Assembly (NCBI GenBank): GCA_029339195.1
Contig: JAPTJF010000263.1
Span: 17,446-81,445 of the forward strand
Length of the DNA stretch: 64,000 nucleotides
Direction of reading: 5' to 3'
Source: Micractinium sp. NFX-FRZ
Lineage: Eukaryota > Chlorophyta > Trebouxiophyceae > Chlorellales > Chlorellaceae
In this document: piece after piece, positions 46,901 to 60,700 of the stretch
Layout: every line of letters begins with the position of its first letter
How positions within the stretch are numbered: position 1 is the stretch's first letter
Translations under genes and position numbers: made by a program
The notes under the pieces: model-generated
The model's input: only the letters and a program-made list of their open reading frames with translations
Told to the model about the DNA's origin: nothing
Database searches by the model: none

Positions 46901-49900
46901 CCGCGGCTCCCGGCTGTGTGGGGTCCACATGTTTCTCTGGGTGCAGGTACTCGTCCAGGTTGCCCCCCACAAAGTCCATCAGGGCTGCAGGCAGAGGGGC
47001 GGGCAGGCAGGCGGGCGGGGGTAGGCAGGCGGGCGGGCGGGCAGGTGAAGAGGGGCCAGGGTGAAGGTCGAAGCCAACCTTGTGCTCACATCAGTCGTCT
47101 TTGATTGATGTGATGTGCCTGCTGGCCAGACTTTCCTTGCAACCACCACCTGACCCACTCACTGGTGAAGTTGGGCGCATTCAGCACGGCGTTGAGCGGG
47201 GAGGCTGAGAAGTGCAGTAGGGGGGTGTTGGTCTCGGGCTGCTTGAACATGGCCAGAGCGATGTGGGTGGGCTTGATGAAGGGGGAGCTGCAGCAGGGGG
47301 AGGACAGCACGCAGCAGGCAATGTCAAGGCAGGAAGTGGGGACGGGATTTTGAGAAGGCTGGGCAGGGTGGGGTAGGCGGGGTGGTTCCCAGCGCGGGGA
47401 GGTGAGAGTGTGCCAAGCAACACATGGCAGGCAGGCATGGCGTGCGGACAGCAGGAGGCAGCAGGAGGCAGGCCGACAGGCAGGCATGCAGGCGGGCGGG
47501 GAGGCGGGCGGTCACTCACCCCACCACCAGGTCCCACACGTCGATGGGCCATGAGAAGGAGGCCAGGGAGGGGGGCAGGAAGGAGCCCTGCCGCGGGTTC
47601 ACATACCCGGCACCCTTCTCCTTCTGCAGGGAGACCACCCAGGCGGGGCGGGGCGGGGGGTGGGTCCATGAGGGTGAGGGGCGAGGCAGCGTGATGCGCA
47701 TGGGGCCCCTTCATTGGCAGGGGCCATGCTGCCGGTGTGATGGCCTTAAAATCGCAGCAGAAATCGCAGAAACGAAATCTGCTGAGCTATGTATTGCATA
47801 CGTGGTCGATCATGAAACAGCAGCCAAAGAAGTGTAGTGAGGCGCACCTGGTAGAAGAAGTTGGGCACCCGCACCAGCTGGCCGCGCGTGACGGTGAAGT
47901 CGGTGATCACAATCACAAACGAGGGGTCTGGCAGGGGGCGCTCTGCAGCGGCACAAAGGGCAGGGGGCAGCAGAGGAGGGGGTCGGACTGCTTTGCGTTC
48001 TACCCTGGCCTCTGCCACGCCTGGTCAGCACCCCTGCTCCAGTGCCGTCCCCCACTGCCCTCCCTGGTGCCTCCGAGGCACCAAGGAGTCCGGTTGGAGT
48101 CCAACTCCCCAACCGCCAAACCACACGGGGCATCGCATCCTCGTGAGGCTGGCAGTCTTCCCTTGCAGCTGGCCCATAGTACAACACACACACACACCAC
48201 CACCACCCGGAGGAGGCCACCCCACAGCAGGGTTCTGCCGCACTCGCACCCACCCTCGTGAGGCTGGTAGTCGTCCAAGGCATCCGCCAGCAGCGGGTTA
48301 AGGTTGGTCGCTGCTGTATCCTCCGACAGCAGCGCCACCGGCGGCGAGTACGGCGCCCCGCCGCCTCCCACGCCGCCGCCCGCCTCGCCGCTGCCGCCGG
48401 CAGCTGCTGCCGAGCGGTCTGCTGGCGCCTCTGGGATGGCGGCACCTTCACCTTCGAACAGCCGGGTGACGCCCCGCCCCAGAGTGTCTGCAAACTGTTT
48501 CAGCCCAACGGTGGCCCCGATGGGCACATGGACGTTGTGCGCCCACCGTGCCTGTGCCTCCAGGCTCTGAGCGCCCGCTGGCTCAGGGCCGGCAGCGGCG
48601 GTGGAGGGGATGTGCAGCACGCCGCTGGGCGTGACCTGCGGGGAGTCAAGGTGGTTGGGTCAGAGGGGGTGGCGCAGGGCTTGCGGCAGGGATGGCGGCA
48701 GTGCAGGGCGCAAGGCAAGCGCGGCTTGCAAGGTGCGCACTGATCGCACAGCGGATGCATTGCAGACTGCGTGCGGGCACAGCACAAACCTGCCTGCCCG
48801 CCTGCCCACCCACCTTTGCTGCCCCTTCATTCAGGAAGAGCACGCCGGGAGGGCGGCGCTGCTGCGCACGCGCACGCCGTTGCGCCGCCGCCATCTGCGC
48901 CCCGCCCTTGAACGGGGAGGCAGCGACACCCTGCTCGGCATTCACAGCCCCAGCCAGCTGCTCCGCCCTACTCTTCAGCCGGTGCTTCACTCCATGGCTG
49001 CCGCCGGCACCGTCCTCTCCTTTGCCAGTGCCACCACCAGCGGCAGCGCACTCTGCTGCTGCTGCCGCCGCCGTGTCCGCTGCTGCGTCTGCTGCGTTGC
49101 CCGTCGCTGCCTCTGTGGCGGTTGGGCATCCGCAGCCGCCCTCCCTGTCGTGAAAGCCGCTGGTCTTGAACTCGTGCGTGCTGCAGGCACATCGGGCGCA
49201 GCGTGCACAGCGCGAGCGGGCAGCATGCAGAGCGTCGGCGAAGGGAGACGAGGGGACACATGGCCAACCACGGCACGGGACACGAGGAGTACGGTTCACC
49301 GCTGCTGCCAGTGTGAGCAGGTGCCCAACAGAGTGACTTCAGCACATAAGATACAGCACCAACCACACTAGCTGACCAGACATAGTCTCTGTACACACAC
49401 TCTCTGCATCCTCCCAGTTGGATAGGAGCTAACTGGATAGGAGCCGGGCTCACCATTTGAGCGCCTCCCGCATCATGCCCACCACTTGGGGGAGCTCGCA
49501 CTCTTCCAGCACGCTCGAGGGCATGACACCGCCTGCAGAGAAAGGTGCCAGAAAGGTGAATAGCGCAGGCGGGCCGGGTCAAGTGCGCTGGGCAAGGCAT
49601 GCAAGCCGACCGACAGGTCAGCAAGTTGAGAAAAATGTAACTGTTCAATGAGCGCGGAAGTGCTCAGCACTTCAGTCCCGGCAACAGCGGAGAACAGCGG
49701 AGGGGGGGAAACGGCAAGTCTGGCCGCCGCCCGCCAGCTCTGCATCACACCAAGCCAGCCCAGCCCAGCCCAGCGCAGCGCAGCGCAGCCCACCTGGCAG
49801 TGCCACCAGCAGGTGCTCCACCGTGGCCCCCAGAGTTGAGCTGCTCGAGGCGGTGGTGGGCAGCACAATGCCCAGGTTATCCAGCTGTATCAAGATCTCC

Positions 49901-52900
49901 AGCGGCGGCTTGGATCGCTCTGCCGCAGCCGCCGCCGCTGCCGGCACTGCTGCTGCTGCTGCCGAGCCACCCGCCACACCGGCAGCGGCCTCTGCTGCCA
50001 CGCCCGCCGCTGCCTCGGCGGCCGTGGCTGCGCTGCCCGCCGCGGCCGCCACGGCCTCGGAGGCTACAGCGCCCGCCAGCGGCGCCCCCGCTGCCGCCAT
50101 TGTCGCCTCGGCGGCCGCTGCCTTCTCTTCTGTCTTCTTGGCGGCGGAGGAGATGATGGTGAGTGCGTTCATCAGGTCGGACACAAAGCGGAAGAGGAGA
50201 AGGATGCGGGGGTTCTGCGGGTGGGGGGCAGGCAGGAGGCGGGGGGAGGGGGCGGCCAGGTGGGCGGGCGGGCAGGTGTGCACACACAGTGGTGCACACA
50301 ACCCAGCCGCTGCAAAGCCGCTGGCCTGGGCCAGGAAGCGTCGGCCTCTGCCAGGTCCCAAGTTTTTTGGAAGAGCATGTCCCAAGCGTTTAGATGCAGC
50401 GGAGTCCCAGGCATGTGATGGAGCACGTCCCAAGCATGCAAATGACGCAAGTCCCCTGACGCATGTGGGTGAGGAGAAGGCAAGCAGCCCACCTGCACCA
50501 GCAGGTTGAGGCGGGGCCCCACTCTGCGTGGGTCCACGTATGCCGTGAAGGCCGCCTCCAGGGTGCAGCACTCCTGCCCGCCATGGGGCACCAGCACCAG
50601 GCTGCAGGAGGGGTGGGGAGAGGAGGGGGCACAGGGGTCGGAGGCGCACGGGGAGGCAGAGACGAGTGCAAGCTGCGTAGGTCAATGACCAATCGATGGA
50701 AGAGGGAAGTACAATGTGCACATGCACACTGGAGTGCATGCCAGGCAGCCAGTGCAGGCTGCCAGCATAAGCATTCGTCAGCATACGTCAGCCCCCCGGC
50801 CCCCGTCATGCCCTGTTGCATAGACATCCAAACAGCACGCGCACCTGTGCTCCACCCTCGCCCGCAGGTCGCGTATGACAATGTCGTGGATGCTAACTCC
50901 CAGGTGCAGCCGCACGTCACGGGGGCCTGCAGCAGCGCAGGAGCGCAAGCAAGCACTTGAAACGTCATTCATTGATTGATTGATTGAGGCAGCAGTGTGG
51001 GCAGGAGAGGTGGAGGACAGAAGGAGAGCAGCACGGGCCCAGCAGGCGCGGCAGCCATCCGGCAGCCCACCCGCTCCCACCCGGCCCTCCCCACGCACCG
51101 CTGAGCCGCGTGACGGGGCGTTGGTCCACTGAGATGCGCCCCTGGTCCAGCTTGATGCTCATGAGGTCGCGGGACTGCACCCTGAACAGGACGTCGATGC
51201 CCACCACCGTCACCGTCACCTGCAGCGGGGGGGCAGGGGGGCACAGATGCGCAAAGGGCGGTGCAGGGGAGTGAATGCATGGGATGGCAAGCGTGGCCAT
51301 GTGAGGGCGGGGTGGGTCATGTGTGCTGGGTCAGGCAGGGTGGCATGCCACACCCACAACGCAACATGAAGCACTGCCCCCAACATCATCAGATGCCCAC
51401 CCACCTTGAGCGCAGACTGCAGGCGGGGCAGGTGCGCAGCAGCCGTGGGGGACGGCGGCTGCCCCGCCGGCGCTAGCGCCTGCTGGGGCGGCGGCGGCGG
51501 CACGCTGCCGCTGGGCGCCAAAGCATCCGTGATCTGCGTCAGCTGCGTGGCAAACGCCGTCATGCTGGCCTGCTGCTTGATGCGCACGTAGGCCAGCATC
51601 TGGCCCACCTCCGCCGTCAGCTCGGCCGCTGCCGGGCGGAAGCGGGAGGCCGGGGTGGAGGAGAAGCGCAGGCGGGCCTGGGGGCCAGCCAGGGGGAAGA
51701 AGGAGCCGAGGACGGTCGACTCCAAAAGCTCGGAGGCGGCGCCCAGGCCTGGGTGCCCGCTGCGCTTCACGGGAGCGGTGCGCTGGTGCAGGAAGATGGT
51801 TTGTACGGCGCGCATCCAGCTGCGGTGGTGAGAGGAGGGAGGGAAAGGGTGTGGTGCCGTCAGCCAAGGGAAGCAGGCAGGAATGAGTTGGCCGGCACGC
51901 AGCCCACCGCTTCATGGCAGCCATGTGGAGGCTTACACACACATCCTGCACTGCCAACCAACTTCCTCAGCAGCGAGCGGCGGAGCGCGATGCGTCCCGG
52001 CACACCAATTGAAGCAACTCACTGTTTCCTGGCCTGGGGCACGAGGGTGATGCCCAGGAAGATGCGGCGCAGGCCGGCGTGCCAGGCGTTGAGGCGGCGC
52101 GCGCGCGCCGGCAGGGGGCGCAGCACGTAGGCGTGGCGGGCCGACTCGGGCAGCTGGAACAATGATGTGGAAAAGGGAGGGGGCAGGAGTTTAGCAAGAC
52201 TATAAGAATGGAGTGAGGAGGGGAGGGGACTTAAAAACAGGACTGCAGCTCAACCCAGACGGATGTGCCGCCATGTATCCCTCCCCACGCCCGACCAACC
52301 CCCACGCATGCACATGCCCCCCACCCCACCTGCAGATCCCGCACGATGATGCCATCCACGCTGGCGCTGGCGCCCAGCGCCCCGTTGCTCTGCACACACA
52401 AGCGCACAGACACACGCAAAAGGGAAGAAGTGAGGAAGGGCAGGCAGGCGGTGTGAGGGGCTGCGCCAGGCAGGGCCTGCAAGGCGATACATATTCGCCA
52501 GCTCGCCGCAGCGCCTGCACATGGATGGTGCCCCACACCCCTCCTTGCATAGACCTCCACACGCAGCCCAATTCTCCCACCCACCTGCACCCTCAGCGCC
52601 GTCTTTACGTTAGCCACCATCACCGAATAGACGGGGGCTAGCCAGCGGGCCCACAGGTAGGCGTCGTCGTCCCTTTTCACGCTGATGCCCCACGCCCGGC
52701 GGTACGACACACCGGTGCCGCTGCCGCCGCCCGACCGCCCGCCGGCGCTGCCCTTGGGCGTCCATGTGCCGATCTGATTGTGGGGGGAGGGGTGACAGGA
52801 GCGGGCAGGTGGGCAGGGTGAGGCGGGTCCAGAGCCAGGCTGGCAGGCTGGGAAGTCGGCACGTAACCTTATGGTACGCTACGCACACGGGCATGCCGAT

Positions 52901-54692
52901 GGCAGCGCGTGCCTTCCGCCTGCCGGCCAGCAGCGAATTGCGAATTGCGAATTGTGAATTGCAAATTGCTGCTGTGGGAGCAGCCTCCGGGCCAGCAGAG
53001 AAACAGGCTGGCAGGATAGCAGGCCATGTCAAGCACGCATGTGCTTGGCTGTCCCCTGGCACTGTGCAGAAGATGCTTGTTAGTAGTTTCAGCAAAGGTA
53101 AGCACTCACCAGCCACAGAAGGGAGACTTGGGACATGACCAGGGACAGCAGCAGCTTGGGGCTGCGGGGGCGTGCCAGGCTTGCCGGCTGCGGCGGCTGG
53201 CACTGCTGCCGCTGCGCATGCTCCTGCTTGGCCGCCTCAGCAGAGCCGCTGTCGTCGTCCACGGCCGCCCGCGTGCGCTCAACATACTCAAACACGTCCC
53301 GCACCGCCCGCTCAACTGCGGCAGCCAGGGAGGCAGCGGGCAGGGGGCCGGGCAGGCAGATGAGAGGCACGGCAAGGCATGAGAGGGCTCACTGTGTGGG
53401 GCTCATGCAGGCAGGAAAGAACGCAGCCCTTGCTCGGTAGTGAGAGGGTGCAACACGGTTGGCACGGCACGGCAGGCCAGGTCTGGGCTGCGTCGACATA
53501 CGCTGCTAGGTGCCAGCTGAGACCTCAAAGACGCCCTTCCAGCCCTCCTACGCCTGGTAATTCAACTCCTGTAACTAACCCAAACCCACCCGACAGCAGG
53601 TGCCAAATGTGCAGCGGTGACACCCAGGTCTGCAGGCCCATGGAGGAGACGGCCACCGCCAGCTCAGCGCCGCCGGGCTCCCCGGGCAGCGCGTTCAGCG
53701 GCATCACCACGTGGGCGCGCAGGGAGCTGCGGGGGCCAGGGCCACGGGTGGCAGCGGCAGCAAGTCAGTGAGGAGGAGATTATGCAAGAAGGGAAGATCA
53801 TGGAAGGTCCCAGTGAGGAGGAGATTATGCAAGTCTAACAAAACACACGGGAGCTAGCACGTGCGGGACGCGCACACAGCGCACGCAGCGCGCCCCCCGC
53901 CCCGCCCCCTGCACGCGTTGCGCCCGTCACACTCACCCGCACTTCAGGAAGGGTATGTGTGGCATGGGATATTTGGAGGGGTCTTGAATGAACTCTGGCG
54001 GCATGCCTCCCCCCAGGCTCCCTCCCCCCATGCCGCCGCCATGGGAAGAGCCCCCCAGGCCGCCGCCGTGCGAGCTGCCGCGGCTGCTGAGCGGCAGGCT
54101 GGCATCCAGGGCCACGCCGCTGTCCATGCTGCGCACGCTGTGGCGCTGGCGCAGCGTGGGGGTGCGCAGGCGGGCGGCCAGCGACTGCGGGCAAGCGAGA
54201 GGTGTGGGACGCAAGGCAACAACATCATCAGGGCAGCAGCTAAACCACACAAGCACACAGGGTGACCTGCCCTGCACAATCCCCCTGCAAGCCAGCCTGC
54301 CCTGCACCATCTCAGCATCCCCCGCGCCAGCACTCCCCCCTTCCCCTCTCGCTGCCTTACCAGACGCGCCCCATGCTGCTGCTCCTGGTTGCGGATGCCT
54401 TGCATGATGGTGGCTAAGTCATCAGGGTAGGCCCACACCTGAGCAGTCAGAAGCAAGAGAGGACCATAACAGTAGGCAGTCAAGGGTGCATGATGCTGCC
54501 AAACGCCTAAGCAGAAGAGCGAAGAAACATGTGGCCAGCTTGCCTGCAACTTCCCGATTCACAACCCTCCACAACACCCATACGCCACCCTGACCAACTG
54601 ATGTGCTGAAACTGCCAGAGCGCCCACCTTTGCCATGCTGGCAATCTCCACCTCGCGCAGCAGGCTCTCCAGGCTCTCCACCTCCTGCACAT

Positions 54693-54724
<32 letters not shown>

Positions 54725-57700
54725 TAGGCATGTAGGCAGGCAGGCAGGCAGCCAGGCAGGCGGTAAGATTACCACGTTCAAGCAGGTAGCTGGCGGCCTG
54801 CAGCGCCAGCACAGCCCAGCACCATGCTGTTCAATCACGCACTCTGCAGCGCCTCAAACCTCTGCTGGCCGTGGTGGCGGATGCAGCAGTACTGTAAGAC
54901 AGACAGCCGCCCGGCACCCCACAGCCAGCTGTCCCCCGCTGCCGCCCCACCTGCAGGTCGTCTGTGGCGGTGCGTCGGGAGGCATCAAAGGTGACGCGGG
55001 CGGGGACGAGGCGGGAGGCGACGGCCCGGCGGGAGTCAGAAGACATGTAGGAGAAGACGTCGACGTAGGCGGTGGCGTCGGTGCGGCGGGCAGCGCCGCC
55101 CTGCGGTGTGGGGATATGGTGTGGGGAGAGCAGGGGGAAAGGGTGGGGAGAAGCGCGGGCTGGCAGGGTGTCGGAGCGGTGGGCGGGGCGGCCACAGAGA
55201 GAAGGGTGGGAGGCACGCTTGGGTGACAGCATGGCAGGCCACAGCGCAATCCAGGGGTGAACCCCGCTGCTGCACTCGGTGCAGTGATACCAATACTTAT
55301 TCGCCCCCACGCACCTGCAGGCAGCCGCTGGCATCCTCGCCCGTCACCGACACATGCACGTTCTGGCAGGTGACTGTCAGGTCGTAGAGCAGCGGCGGGG
55401 GCGGGTCCTCCTCCGCCGCCGCCGCCACCGCTGCCTCTGCCGCCTTGCCAGCCGCCTTGCGCGCCGCTGCGGCGCCGCCGCGCAGGTCAAACTGCGCGTT
55501 GTGCGCGTAGGGCAGGCGCACGGCGATGCCGGAGCAGTGCAGGCCCAGCGTGGAGCCGTGCAGGCTCAGCACGCCCAGCACGGGAGTGCCATGCGTGCTG
55601 AAGCTCTGCAGCACCATCTCTGCCACCGGCTCGGGGCACACGGGCAGCGGGGGCAGGGCTTCGGGGAGCCCCCCAGACGACGATCCTCCACCGCGCCTTG
55701 CCTTCCCCGATCCACCAGCAGAAGCTGCTGCTGTGGGGAGAGGCGCCCTGGGGATGGCCCACCCCCAGGGCGCCACTTTGACCGCGTCCCAGGCATCCAG
55801 GAAGTGCAGCAGGGCGGCAAAGGGGGGCGCGTGGTAGGTCAGGGTCACCGCCGCCAGCTGGACCTCGGTGTCCCACCCGCCAGGGCGCCACTGGCTGGGG
55901 CCCCACTCGGCGGCCGCCTCTGGGGGGGCTTCCACGGTCAGGCCGCCCTCGCCCAGGCGGGGCGTGATGCTGACGGAGCAAAAGGTGCCGGGGGAGCCGC
56001 CGTAGGGTGACACAGCCTCTGCACGGGGGCAAGCACGGGGGCTGGGTAAGTGGCAGAAGACAGAGAGCAGTGGCGCAGACCGGGGTGTGGGTGGCAACTA
56101 CAAGGGGAAGAGCCAGAGCAGGATTGTAGAACGGGCAGACCCGCAGCACGCACACCGCCCTTCCGGAACACAGCCAGCTTCCGCCCACCTTCCGCCACGG
56201 TGCCGTGCACGGCGTACTGGAAGAAGTCGGCGGCGCGGCACACGCTGCGGCAGACGGAGCTGGGCGCCGACAGGATCTTGGTGTGGGTGGGCACCGCGGC
56301 CAGGGGGCTGTCGCAGGGGCCGCACACCAGGCGGTCCACGAGCACGGTGAGGGAGCCTGGGAGGTGGGGAGAGGAAACAGGCAGGCAGGGATTTGGGTTG
56401 GGGGGGGTGGGGGAGAAGTGCGCATGTGAACAGGTGCATGGTGAGCCAGGGAGGCATGCACAACCCTGAGGCTGGATGGGGAGGGCCCAGACACAATGGA
56501 GCGAGTGAGCAGGTGCCGCCCCGGCCAGAAAAGCCAGCAGCACAGCACACCAGCTGCGCTGCCCAGAGCAGCGCAGCATGCAAGGGTGGAAAGCACACAC
56601 GCACACACACCTGAGGGTGCCATGTCGGCAGCTATCGCGTGCAGTGTGAGCTGCACATACTGCGGCCTCCGGTTGTCAGGGTTGAAGGGCGCGGGGGCGG
56701 GCGCCGCCGCCGGGCTGCGCATGCTCAGCGCCACCCCCAGCTTGGGGCAGGCCAGCGAAAAGCGCAGCCCAAACGGCGCGCCCGCTGCGCTCGCTGCCCC
56801 TGCCGCGCCCGCAGCAGACGCCGCGCTGCCAGCTGGCGCTGCTGCGCCTGCTGAGGGGGGCAGCTGGTCCAGGTGCAGAAGCTGGCCCAGCAGGCCTGCT
56901 GCCAGCGGGTCCCGATTGTAGACGATGCAGTCCAGCTTGTCGGCGACAAACTGCTGCAGCGGCAGGCAGGCCGCCAGGCGCGCATTGTGCACCGCCGCCA
57001 CGCCGTACCTGCATGGCGAACCGGCACACCCACACGGTCAGGAAAGGGCTGGATTGAACAGGCCAGCCCTGCACAATGCAATGCACACTGCTGCCGCCGC
57101 ACAGCCGGAAGGCAGGACGGGACGAGCAGGAGCTGCAAAGCATTGGGGTTCCACCCTGCACACAGTGAAAGCGGCCCACCTAAAATGGGCAACCTCCTCC
57201 GCCGTCAGCGCCTCCTCCAGCTCTTGCAGCCGCTGCAGGTCGGCAGCTGCAGCGGGCCTCACGCGCCGCCGCTGCCACCAGCGCCGCCCCGGCTCCTGCA
57301 GGCGTTTGGGTGACGCGAGAGGTGGGCGGGTGGGCAGGCGGGGGAGCACGTGCCAGCCATGGCAGCAGGCTAGCCGGGCATGCGATGTCAAAAGCAGGAG
57401 CAGCAGCAGGCAGCAGCAGGCCCACCTGAAAGCCAGGGGTGGAGGCGTGGGAGGCTGCATACAGAGCTTGGTACTCCAGCCGGCGCTGCCGCCGCTGGGC
57501 CAGCGCCGAGAGGGGCACCTCACGCCGGGAGGCACGTGCGCACTCTCCCGCCAGCGCCTCGCCGGCGTGCTGCCACCAGGCGGTGGCGTGCTGGTGGACG
57601 GGCACCTGGGGGCGGGCTGCCCAGTAGGCGCCAAAGTTGGAGTGGTGCAGCTGGCGGTCGGCCAGCCTGGCAGGATGGGGGGAGAAGGGGCGGGGATGGA

Positions 57701-60700
57701 GGAAGTGGTGAGTGGCAGGAGCGGCCAGACAGGGGCTGGCCAGGGCTCGGCCGAAGGAAGCAGGTACCGAGGCCAGGACATGCAGGCGGACACCCGCCGG
57801 CTGCAACGTGCTGCAAAGAGCGCAGCCAGGGAGACGAAGGGGCACACCTGTTGGCGATGGCAAGCGAGGCCGCATTGATCTCAGGCACCAGCGCCTTGAG
57901 GGAGACGACAACATCCAGAAGCAGCATGCTGCTAGCCCTACTGCTGGGGCCGGCCCGGCCGGCACCAGCCTGCGGCGCTGCCGGTGCTGCACCTGGCTGT
58001 GCACCGGCCTGCTGCGGCGGCGGCACCGCCGCGCCTGGTTGCCCAGCACCGGCGTCGCCCGCTGCTGCTGCTGCTGTGTGCGGCGGGAGCGCCGCCTCCC
58101 CCTCAGGGATCTGCCCCAGGGTGCTGTGCCGCTGGGCACTGCTGCTGCCGGGCGCTGCAAAGGGCCCGTCGGCAGGTACGCCCTGCCGACGGGCAGCGGA
58201 TCCGACTGCAAACGCCTGGCGCTCTGCAGGGGACACCGGCGTGGCTGCCTCTGCTATCATGCTGCTCCTGTCGAGCATGGGGCGGCGGGAGGCGGCTGCC
58301 GCACGGGGAGGCGGGGGGGCACCCCCACGGCCGAGGGCCGCCAGCTCAGCGTCGGCAGTCGTGTCGGCTGAATCCGGCATAAGTGACTGCTCAGGACTGA
58401 ACCCATCCTCCTCAGGTGACTCATAAAGCAGACCGTCTGCAAAGCTGGGCTGTGAGAGCAAGTGGTGGTTGCCGTTCTGGGCAGCTGCTGCCGCTGCCGC
58501 CGCCGCCGCCGCCGCTGCAGACGCTGCTTCTGCTGCTGCCATGGCGCCGGGTGCGGGGGGGCTGGGCGCGGGCTGCGGCTGCGGCTGGCGTGCTGGCGGC
58601 GCTGCTGCTGTGGCTGCTGATGCTGGTGCTGCTGGCGCGGCGAATGGGGCGTTTGGCCGGCGGGAGCCAAACCGGGGGGTGCCCCAGGAACTGGCGGACG
58701 CTGCAGAGCCACGCCTGGCAAGCTCCTCGGCTGGCGTCCTACCATCTCCACCGGCCGCCGCAGAGGATGCGGCAAAGCCGGGCGGCAGCAGGCAGAGCGT
58801 GACGGAGAACTCCCACTGCCGGAGCAGCACGTGCTCCTCGGCACGCACAGCGTGCAGGAGCGCCCAGTGGTCTGGCTGACAGTAGGCACCGCTACCAGCA
58901 TCGTCATCATCACCACCACCTGCCTGCTGCTGCTGCTGCTGCACCTGCTGCTGCTGCACCTGCTGCTCGCCGCCGCTGTGTGGCGTCGGCAGCGGCACAA
59001 CAGTCACCCGCTGCCCACGTCTCCGCTTGGCGGGGCTCACTTTGTCCGCCGCCGCCGCTGCCGCTGCTGCTGTGGGCGCGCCTGTGAACCGCCCTGGAGT
59101 GAAGCTGAAAGGCTGAGGTGCGGGCGCCGCTGCGGCATCTGCTGCTGCTTTGGCTGGGCCATAGCCCTGCCAGGTGCTGGGGAAAGTGACCAAGCTGAGG
59201 CTGACTCCTGTGACAGCCAGCCGTGTGGCTGAGGGGCGGTCTGTGGCCACCCCAGCCCACAGGAGCTGCGGTATCTGCAGCAGCAGCTGCCGCCACGACA
59301 GCCTGTCTGCTGCCGCTGCATCCGCTGTTGCTGCTGCTGCTGCGGCAGCGGCGCCCGGCCCTGGAGAGGGCGGGGCACCAGCAAAGCCGTCGAGAGCCCC
59401 TAGCACGCTGGAGGCAGACACGTCACTTGCTGCTGCCGGTGCTGCTGCTGTTGCTGCTTCTGCTGCCTGGGCTGCATCTGCTTGGCTGACGCTGCCTGCT
59501 GCAGGTGCGGTGTTGCCCTGCGGCAGCAGCGCCAGGCTGCGGATGCGCATGCAGGCGCCGTCAGCGCCCTGCAGGTAGCTGGCTGCTGGGCGGGGGCCGG
59601 GCTCTCCGTACTGCAGGCAGGGCAGGCAGGCAGACAGTACAATGCACGAGTGCACGGTGATGAGCCGACCCCAGACACGGGCACACAGGCGGGGCAGCAG
59701 CGTGGTGGGCTAGGCAGCCACGCTCACAGCCACTGCCGATCGGCGGGCCAGCCATGCATAGTACGCTCCCCCAGCAAAACGGCTTGGCAGAACAGCAACG
59801 GCCCTGCGCACACACACATGCTGTCGGCACCTGGGGCACACACATGAGCCCCGCCATCAGGGGCACGCTAGCTGCCAGCTTGCACACCACATGCTGCTGT
59901 ACTGCCAGCTCACCTGTATGTACTTCAGCTCCACATCCGCCACCTCCACCTGCACATACTGTACCGCCACTGCCAGCAGGCGGTGCAGCGCCCGGACCTG
60001 CAGCCTCCCCAGCACACCACTGCCCACGCCTCCAGCACTGGCACGTGAGCGGGCTGCTGCTGAGGAAGATCCCTGCGCACCGCCGGCTGCCCCCCATAGC
60101 AGCTGCTCCACAGCTGACAGGCGGGCGGTGCGGTCATCGGCACGCTGCTTTGCATCTGCTGCGGCGCGCGACTCGGGGGTCGCATGCTGCACGCAGGGTG
60201 GGTGAGCAGCGGCACAGAGGTGTGAAAGTATCGTTCACACAGCTAGCAGGTTACCCAAGACCTGCATGCTGTGCTGAGCAGGCACCGAGCCTCCCGACCT
60301 GGCAGCAGGGCGCGTCGGGTGTGCCAGCAAAGAGCTGCACGACAGCTCTTCTTTGTATGCACTGGCAGGCGTGCCCCATGCAGACCCTTCCCAAACGCTT
60401 GCACACCTGTGGCAGCCGTACTTGCTGCACCGACAGCCGCACGCCCGTGAGGCGCAGCCGCAGCGGCTGGGTGAGCGAAGGAAAGTCGAGCTCCAATCGT
60501 CCGACCGCCGCTGCCGTGGCCTGGCTGCCCCCAAACTCTGTCTGGGCCAGCACGGCCTGCCTGATGCTCACATCAGTGGCAATGATGCCTGCCATTCCAG
60601 CAAGGCAGCAGGCAGCAGGGCGCAGGGGGCGGGAGGGGTGTGAGTGGGGGCAGAAGGGGCGAGGGAGGCCAGGGGGAAGGAGGCGCAGCCGCGGGTGGCA

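Larger units (their letters stand above)
46560..55100 (-). other. VPS13 middle groove (RBG) exons
   Basis: Short in-phase exons at 55100-54951, 54684-54628, 54438-54361, 54184-53937, 53726-53590, 53315-53110, 52773-52585, 52389-52330, 52153-52023 and 51819-51405, then others to about 46,560. They alternate beta-strand-like stretches (ILIQLDNLGIVLPTT, FVIVITDFTVTRGQLVRV, VNFNPRMKFGPQ) with Gly/Ser/Ala-rich loops (for example a GGGMGGG-type run near 54,000). This is the pattern of the VPS13 lipid channel. Most individual exons are not recognisable on their own. Confidence 0.65.

Noticed and set aside
58900..58975. CTG/CAG repeat as an independent microsatellite feature
   Set aside because: It encodes in-frame Gln-rich sequence of VPS13 exon 4, so it is treated as coding low complexity.
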